The position numbers were made by a program, and so were the translations under genes. A stretch of DNA of 64,000 nt, taken from the NCBI GenBank assembly GCA_003243965.1, contig QHBO01000016.1, forward strand, positions 71,076 to 135,075, written 5' to 3'. This DNA is from Chloroflexota bacterium. GTDB lineage: Bacteria > Chloroflexota > Limnocylindria > QHBO01. The notes below the pieces were generated by a model. It saw only the letters and a list, made by a program, of their open reading frames with translations, was not told where the DNA came from and did no database searches. This document shows positions 59,880 through 64,000 of the stretch, piece by piece; position 1 is the first letter of the stretch, and the number at the start of each line of letters is the position of its first letter.

Positions 59880-61292
59880 CTAGCCGACCGCGCCTTCCAT
59901 CTGGAGCTGGATGAGCCGGTTCATCTCGACCGCGTACTCCATCGGGAGCTCCTTGACGATCGGCTCGATGAAGCCGTTGACGATCATCGCGCTCGCCTCC
60001 GCCTCGGTAAGGCCGCGGCTCATCAGGTAGAAGAGCTGCTCGGCACCGACCTTGGAGACGGTCGCCTCGTGACCGATGGTCACGTCCTCCTCGTCGATCT
60101 CCATGTACGGGTACGTGTCGCTGCGCGCCTCGTCGGAGAGGATCAGCGCGTCGCAGCGGACGGTCGACTTGGAGTGCTTGCAGCCGGGATAGACCTTGAT
60201 CAGGCCGCGGTACGAGGTCCGGCCGGTCCCCTTGCTGATCGACTTGCTGGTGATCAGGCTGGTGGTGTTCGGCGCGGCGTGGATCACCTTGCCGCCGGCG
60301 TCCTGGTGCTGGCCCTCGCCGGCGAAGGCGATGCTGAGCACCTCCCCGTGCGCCCGCTCGCCGAGCAGATAGATGCTCGGGTACTTCATCGTCAGGTGCG
60401 AGCCGAGGTTGCCATCCACCCACTCCATGACCGCGTCCTCGTACGCCACGGCCCGCTTGGTGACGAGGTTGTAGACGTTGTGGCTCCAGTTCTGGATCGT
60501 GGTGTAGCGGACGCGCGCACCCTTCTTGACGATGATCTCGACTACTGCGGAGTGGAGGCTGGCGGTGCTGTACGTCGGGGCGGTGCAGCCCTCGACGTAG
60601 TGCACGCTGCTCCCCTCGTCGGCGATGATCAGCGTCCGCTCGAACTGGCCCATGCTCTCGGTGTTGATCCGGAAGTAGGCCTGCAGCGGCAGGTCGACGT
60701 GGACGCCCTTGGGCACGTAGATGAACGAGCCGCCCGACCAGACCGCGGTGTTGAGCGCCGCGAGCTTGTTGTCGTTGGCCGGAATCACCGTCCCGTAGTA
60801 CTCGCGGAACATCTCCGGGTAGCGCTGCAGAGCCTCATCGGTGCCCAGGAAGATGACGCCCTTCTTCTCGAGATCGGCGTGGATGTTGTGGTACACGACC
60901 TCGGAGTCGTACTGGCCGCCGACGCCGGCGAGGTACTTCTTCTCCGCCTCGGGGATCCCGAGCCGGTCGTAGGTGCGGCGGATGTAGTCCGGCACGTCGT
61001 CCCACGACTGCGCCGCCCGATCGGTGGCGGTCACGTAGTAGTAGATGTCCTGGAAGTCGATCTGTGTGAGGTCGCCACCCCAGGTCGGCATCGGGCGCGC
61101 CTCGAAGTGCCGAAACGCCTTGAGGCGCAGGTCGGTCATCCACTTGGGCTCGCCCTTGATGCGGCTGATCTCCTCGACGACCGCGGTGCTGAGCCCCTTC
61201 TTCATCAGGTGAAGCGGCTTCATCTCCGGGTCGTGCCAGCCGTACTTGTAGTTGTCTGGGAGCTGGCTCAGGGCTGGGTTGGGAAGGGCCAT
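59880..61292 (-). CDS. sufB: SufB scaffold protein
   Basis: This 470-residue protein starts [20 protein letters not shown] and has [35 protein letters not shown] (SufB cysteine), [20 protein letters not shown] and [20 protein letters not shown], the full SufB pattern. It is the cluster-building subunit of SufBC2D. First gene of the operon; sufD follows 4 bases later. The leader upstream is about 85-100 bases long and contains a tandem repeat and the Rrf2-type site. Confidence 0.96.
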   Translation of the reverse strand: MALPNPALSQLPDNYKYGWHDPEMKPLHLMKKGLSTAVVEEISRIKGEPKWMTDLRLKAFRHFEARPMPTWGGDLTQIDFQDIYYYVTATDRAAQSWDDVPDYIRRTYDRLGIPEAEKKYLAGVGGQYDSEVVYHNIHADLEKKGVIFLGTDEALQRYPEMFREYYGTVIPANDNKLAALNTAVWSGGSFIYVPKGVHVDLPLQAYFRINTESMGQFERTLIIADEGSSVHYVEGCTAPTYSTASLHSAVVEIIVKKGARVRYTTIQNWSHNVYNLVTKRAVAYEDAVMEWVDGNLGSHLTMKYPSIYLLGERAHGEVLSIAFAGEGQHQDAGGKVIHAAPNTTSLITSKSISKGTGRTSYRGLIKVYPGCKHSKSTVRCDALILSDEARSDTYPYMEIDEEDVTIGHEATVSKVGAEQLFYLMSRGLTEAEASAMIVNGFIEPIVKELPMEYAVEMNRLIQLQMEGAVG

Positions 61293-61340
61293 GGTTCCTC
61301 GCGTGTTCGCGCTGCCTGGCGGTCAGTTCGTGATCGGCCG

Positions 61341-61377
61341 TCGTGAATCGTCGATCGTGAGTCGTCGATCGTGAATC
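61341..61377. repeat. 14-bp tandem repeat in the sufB leader
   Basis: TCGTGAATCGTCGA (61341-61354), TCGTGAGTCGTCGA (61355-61368) and a partial TCGTGAATC (61369-61377). It lies between the sufB start and the palindromic operator. Confidence 0.8.
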
Positions 61378-61394
61378 CCGACCAAGTTGGTCGG
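61378..61394. promoter_or_regulatory. Rrf2/IscR-type palindromic operator of the suf operon
   Basis: CCGACCAAGTTGGTCGG is a perfect 8-1-8 palindrome, of the GACCAA-N-TTGGTC kind reported for Rrf2-family repressors. It lies 86 bases upstream of sufB; an Rrf2 regulator gene is in the same operon. AATACC next to it could be part of the -10 region. Confidence 0.7.
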
Positions 61395-61531
61395 TATTGC
61401 CGGCCCATGATCCTCCATGGGGTCCGATGCGTCAATCGAACCGATCGGCCGTGCCGGCCCGCGACGGCTGTCTGGTTCCCGGCTTCCCGGCAGTTGGGCA
61501 GCCGATGTCCGAGCTCGCCGATGCGTTCAGA

Positions 61532-62803
61532 TCAGCGTGCCATGAACCCGACCAGCTCCCTCGGGCCGGGGCCGGCCTCGATCCAGGCGCGGGCGAGGCT
61601 CACGTCTGCGAATCCATTCACCAGCGCGAGCTGCCGAACCACGGCGTCGCGCACGTGGGCTACGCCGAAGCGACCGCTGGCCGGATCCCCGAGGATCAGT
61701 TGGTCGTCCCAGGTCGGCGACCAGCCGATGACATCGAGCGTCTGACCGGCGAACTCCGAGAAGACCCACGGCACCTGGCGAGTGGGCGCCGGGAGATCCA
61801 GCATCCCGAGCGCCGCCGCCTCCCCGCCCTCCCGGGCAGCGTGCCAGTGCTCAACGCGGATCCGTCGACCATCGGCGATGGGATGCGGAACGGCGGCGAC
61901 GTCCCCGGCGGCGAAGATGCCCTCGGCGCTCGTCTGGCGCCGCTGATCCACCGCGATGCCGGTTGCGGGGCCGCCTGGTTCCCCACACGCCAGACCGGCG
62001 GCCTCCGCGAGCTCGAGCCGCGGCGTCACGCCCACGCCCGCCACCACCATGTCGGCGGCCAGGAGCTCCGTGTCGAGCCACACGCCGCGGACGGTCAACG
62101 CGCTGGCCCGCGCACGGAACCGAACCTCGACGCCGACCGCCTGGAGCGCGGCCCGGGCCCAGTCGCTCAGCGGCGTACCCAGCGCGCCGCCCCACAGGGC
62201 ATCGCCGCCCTCCAACAGGGTGACCTGCAGCCCGAGCGAGGCGAGGGAGCCCGCAGTCTCCACCCCGATGAAGCCGCCGCCGATGATCGCCACCGAGCGC
62301 TCGGCGACCGAAGGCCCCGCGGTCGCGCCTTCGGGACCAGTTGCGGCTCCGGCACCGGTGGCGGCTGCGCGAATGCGCTCGGCGTCGGCCAGCGTGCGCA
62401 GCAGGTGCGCACGCTCGAAGCCGGGGATCGGCAGGAGGCGCGGGGCGGCGCCGGTCGCCAGCAGGCATCGGTCGAAACGGAGGCGCGTTCCGTCCTCCAG
62501 CTCCGCAAGTCGGGCCTGCGGATCGAGCCGCATGACGCGGGCGGAGGCCAGCAGTCCCACCCTGTTCCGGGCGTACCACTCGTGCGGCTCCGCGGCGATC
62601 AGATCAGGATCGACCTCGCCCCGAAGCAGCTCCTTGGTGAGCGGCGGCCGGTTGTACGGGATGCCCGGCTCCTCGCCGACCAGCAGGATCGAGCCGGCGA
62701 AGCCCCGCCGGCGCAGCGTCCGCGCGCAGCGGACCGATGCGACTCCCCCACCCACGAGCAGCACGTCAACCGATCGGGTTGCAGCGCTCCGCATCGGTCG
62801 CAT
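61532..62803 (-). CDS. FAD-dependent NAD(P)H/ferredoxin reductase
   Basis: This 423-residue two-dinucleotide-domain flavoprotein has an FAD motif VLLVGGGVASVRCARTLR, IPYNRPPLTKELLRGE, the NAD motif VAIIGGGFIGVETAGSLASL and the second FAD motif GIFAAGDVAAVPH, with a C-terminal region reading FGVAHVRDAVVRQLALV. This fits rhodocoxin/putidaredoxin-reductase-type enzymes that reduce ferredoxins, so the Rieske protein in the suf operon is a possible partner. The start at 62803 is chosen from a minus-strand TAGCAT (62816-62811) 7 bases upstream; ATGs at 62812 and 62794 are alternatives. Confidence 0.9.
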   Translation of the reverse strand: MRPMRSAATRSVDVLLVGGGVASVRCARTLRRRGFAGSILLVGEEPGIPYNRPPLTKELLRGEVDPDLIAAEPHEWYARNRVGLLASARVMRLDPQARLAELEDGTRLRFDRCLLATGAAPRLLPIPGFERAHLLRTLADAERIRAAATGAGAATGPEGATAGPSVAERSVAIIGGGFIGVETAGSLASLGLQVTLLEGGDALWGGALGTPLSDWARAALQAVGVEVRFRARASALTVRGVWLDTELLAADMVVAGVGVTPRLELAEAAGLACGEPGGPATGIAVDQRRQTSAEGIFAAGDVAAVPHPIADGRRIRVEHWHAAREGGEAAALGMLDLPAPTRQVPWVFSEFAGQTLDVIGWSPTWDDQLILGDPASGRFGVAHVRDAVVRQLALVNGFADVSLARAWIEAGPGPRELVGFMAR

Positions 62804-62911
62804 CGGTCTCATGCTACCGGCGATGCGTTGACAGGCGGCCGATGGCATCGGTACCGTGCGCCGGACGGCAGAGCGAGCCGCAGAATTCCTCAGGCGAGAG
62901 GAGGGAGTGCC

Positions 62912-62968
62912 ATGACCACCGTTGTCACCTCGCGCCCCCGCCTGCACGGAGACGGCATTCGGCCCTGA
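62912..62968 (+). CDS. Possible 18-residue leader peptide upstream of rsgA
   Basis: A short frame encodes 18 residues beginning MTTVVTSRPRLHGDG and ending IRP. A strong ribosome site GGAGGGAG lies just before the ATG. It is 121 bases upstream of rsgA. Too short for homology; it may be an upstream regulatory ORF or chance. Confidence 0.35.
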   Translation: MTTVVTSRPRLHGDGIRP

Positions 62969-63089
62969 CCGGCCGTTCAGTTGCCTCTCGCGCGTCGTCG
63001 GGTGCGCTCCACTCACCGACGACCATGACCCCCACCGATGTTTCGCGGGCGTGCCCCACACGACATCGGTCCCACGTGGAGACCCGACC

Positions 63090-64000
63090 GTGCTGACCAA
63101 GCCCAAGACCCTCGCGGGCGCCAACCTGTCCGGTATCGTGCTGCGCGCGCGATCCGGCTTCTACACCGTCCAGACCGATGACGGCCTCGTCGAGTGCCGG
63201 CTTCGCGGCATCCTCAAGAAGGAGCGCCAGGGCTCCGACATCGCGGTCATCGGCGATCGGGTGGGACTCGTCCGGATCGACGAGGCGAGCGGCGTGATCG
63301 AGTCCATCGAGCAGCGACGGAGCCGGTTCAGCCGCAAGCAGCCGGGCCCCCGCGGCACCTGGCGCGAGGATGTCCTGGTCGCCAACCTGGACCAGGCGCT
63401 GGTGGTCTTCGCCTGCGCCGATCCGATGCCGCACCTCCGCATGCTGGACCGCCTGCTGGTGGTCGCCGAGTACAACGACGTCGAGGCTGTGATCGTCGTC
63501 AACAAGCTCGACCTGTGCGGGCCGGGCGCGGCCGAAGCGACCTTTGGCGGCTACCGCCGAATCGGCTACCCCGTCGAGTACATCAGCGCGCGGCAGGGAG
63601 TCGGGGTGGAGGAGCTGCGGCGCCGGCTGGAGGGCAGGGTGAGCGTGGTGGTCGGCCCGTCCGGTGTCGGCAAATCGACGCTCCTCAACGCGATCCAGCC
63701 GGGGCTGCGACTCGACACCGGCTTCGTCAGCGACGCATTGCACAAGGGACGGCACACCACGACAACCTCCGAGCTGCATCCGCTCGAGGCGCGCGGGGAG
63801 GCTTCGGCGGTCGCGGATGGGACACGTCCAGGGGAGGCGAGCGGCCGTGACGATGACGCCGGCGGGAGCGCGGGTGAGGGAGCGCGCCAAGCGAGGGGCT
63901 ACATCGCCGATACCCCAGGACTGCGCGAGCTCGGGCTGTTCCGGATCCCCGATTCCGAGCTGGCATCCTGCTTCCGTGAGATGCGCCCGTACCTCGGCTC
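63090..64000 (+). CDS. rsgA: Ribosome small-subunit-dependent GTPase A, N-terminal part
   Basis: The frame starts at a GTG (LTKPKTLAGANLSG) and runs off the window after about 303 residues. It has an OB-fold N-terminus and the circularly permuted GTPase order typical of RsgA: G4 VVNKLDL (about 136-142), G5 YISARQG, G1 VGPSGVGKSTLLN, G2 GRHTTTTSEL, then G3 IADTPGLRELGL. RsgA matures 30S ribosomes. An unusual Gly/Ala/Asp-rich insert of about 35 residues (from EARGEASAVADG to GEGARQARG) lies between G2 and G3. The C-terminal zinc domain is outside the window. Confidence 0.92.
   Translation, partial: MLTKPKTLAGANLSGIVLRARSGFYTVQTDDGLVECRLRGILKKERQGSDIAVIGDRVGLVRIDEASGVIESIEQRRSRFSRKQPGPRGTWREDVLVANLDQALVVFACADPMPHLRMLDRLLVVAEYNDVEAVIVVNKLDLCGPGAAEATFGGYRRIGYPVEYISARQGVGVEELRRRLEGRVSVVVGPSGVGKSTLLNAIQPGLRLDTGFVSDALHKGRHTTTTSELHPLEARGEASAVADGTRPGEASGRDDDAGGSAGEGARQARGYIADTPGLRELGLFRIPDSELASCFREMRPYLG

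Overview
The window is a GC-rich (roughly two-thirds G+C by eye) bacterial chromosome segment, densely packed, with many ATGA/GTGA start-stop overlaps. No rRNA is present, so placement rests on gene content. A fused 2-oxoglutarate decarboxylase of the Kgd type, a SUF operon ordered sufB-sufD-Rieske-rrf2-sufC-sufS-sufU on one strand, a bactofilin, a sortase-type surface protein and a very large share of apparently leaderless genes (TAnnnT box 6-9 nt before the start codon) together suggest a monoderm Chloroflexota lineage. This is an inference, not a proof.

Layout. 1-4.5 kb: the 5' part of a luciferase-like monooxygenase, two exported proteins, an LPNTA surface protein and an APH-type kinase. 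4.55-17.6 kb: an accessory block ending at tRNA-Gln(CTG). It holds a variant Nramp transporter, a lipoprotein between two 40-bp direct repeats, a MerR regulator with a 29-residue metallothionein-like peptide (7179-7268), a TetR/ABC-2 exporter unit, an unusual seven-ORF operon (10405-15788), a RadC remnant, a VapBC module, and two homologous tyrosine-recombinase remnants (about 9945-10304 and 17385-17585). The operon encodes a TAT-exported ten-cysteine peptide, a double-FtsX ABC exporter split by a frameshift, MauE-like and MauD-like redox proteins, a PadR regulator and an ABC ATPase. The block is almost devoid of the heptamer CATCGGT/ACCGATG, which is about 13-fold over-represented elsewhere in the window.

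17.9-51 kb is mostly core metabolism and housekeeping. Threonine metabolism is represented by a dehydratase, thrC, thrB and a short aspartate kinase, and central carbon by kgd, mdh and gltA. Also here are an ABC-F ATPase, MutY, GluRS, asparaginase, bactofilin, Upp, an ArsC-like reductase, a CBS/CGL reverse-transsulfuration pair downstream of lgt, an MFS exporter, and M20 and M24 peptidases.

52.2-61.4 kb is a sulfur-handling supercluster on the minus strand. It runs sufB, sufD, a Rieske ferredoxin, an Rrf2 regulator, sufC, sufS, sufU, a rhodanese-E1 activating enzyme, a CysO-like sulfur carrier, cysM and a JAMM protease, and a palindromic Rrf2-type operator lies upstream. This joins Fe-S assembly to protein-thiocarboxylate cysteine synthesis. 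The window ends with a ferredoxin/NAD(P)-type FAD reductase and the 5' part of rsgA.

Strongest leads: the peptide/Mau-like/ABC operon, the MerR-metallothionein pair, the CysO-like carrier with residues after its GG that sits beside a JAMM protease, and the over-represented octamer GACCGATG/CATCGGTC with its sharp gap over the accessory block.
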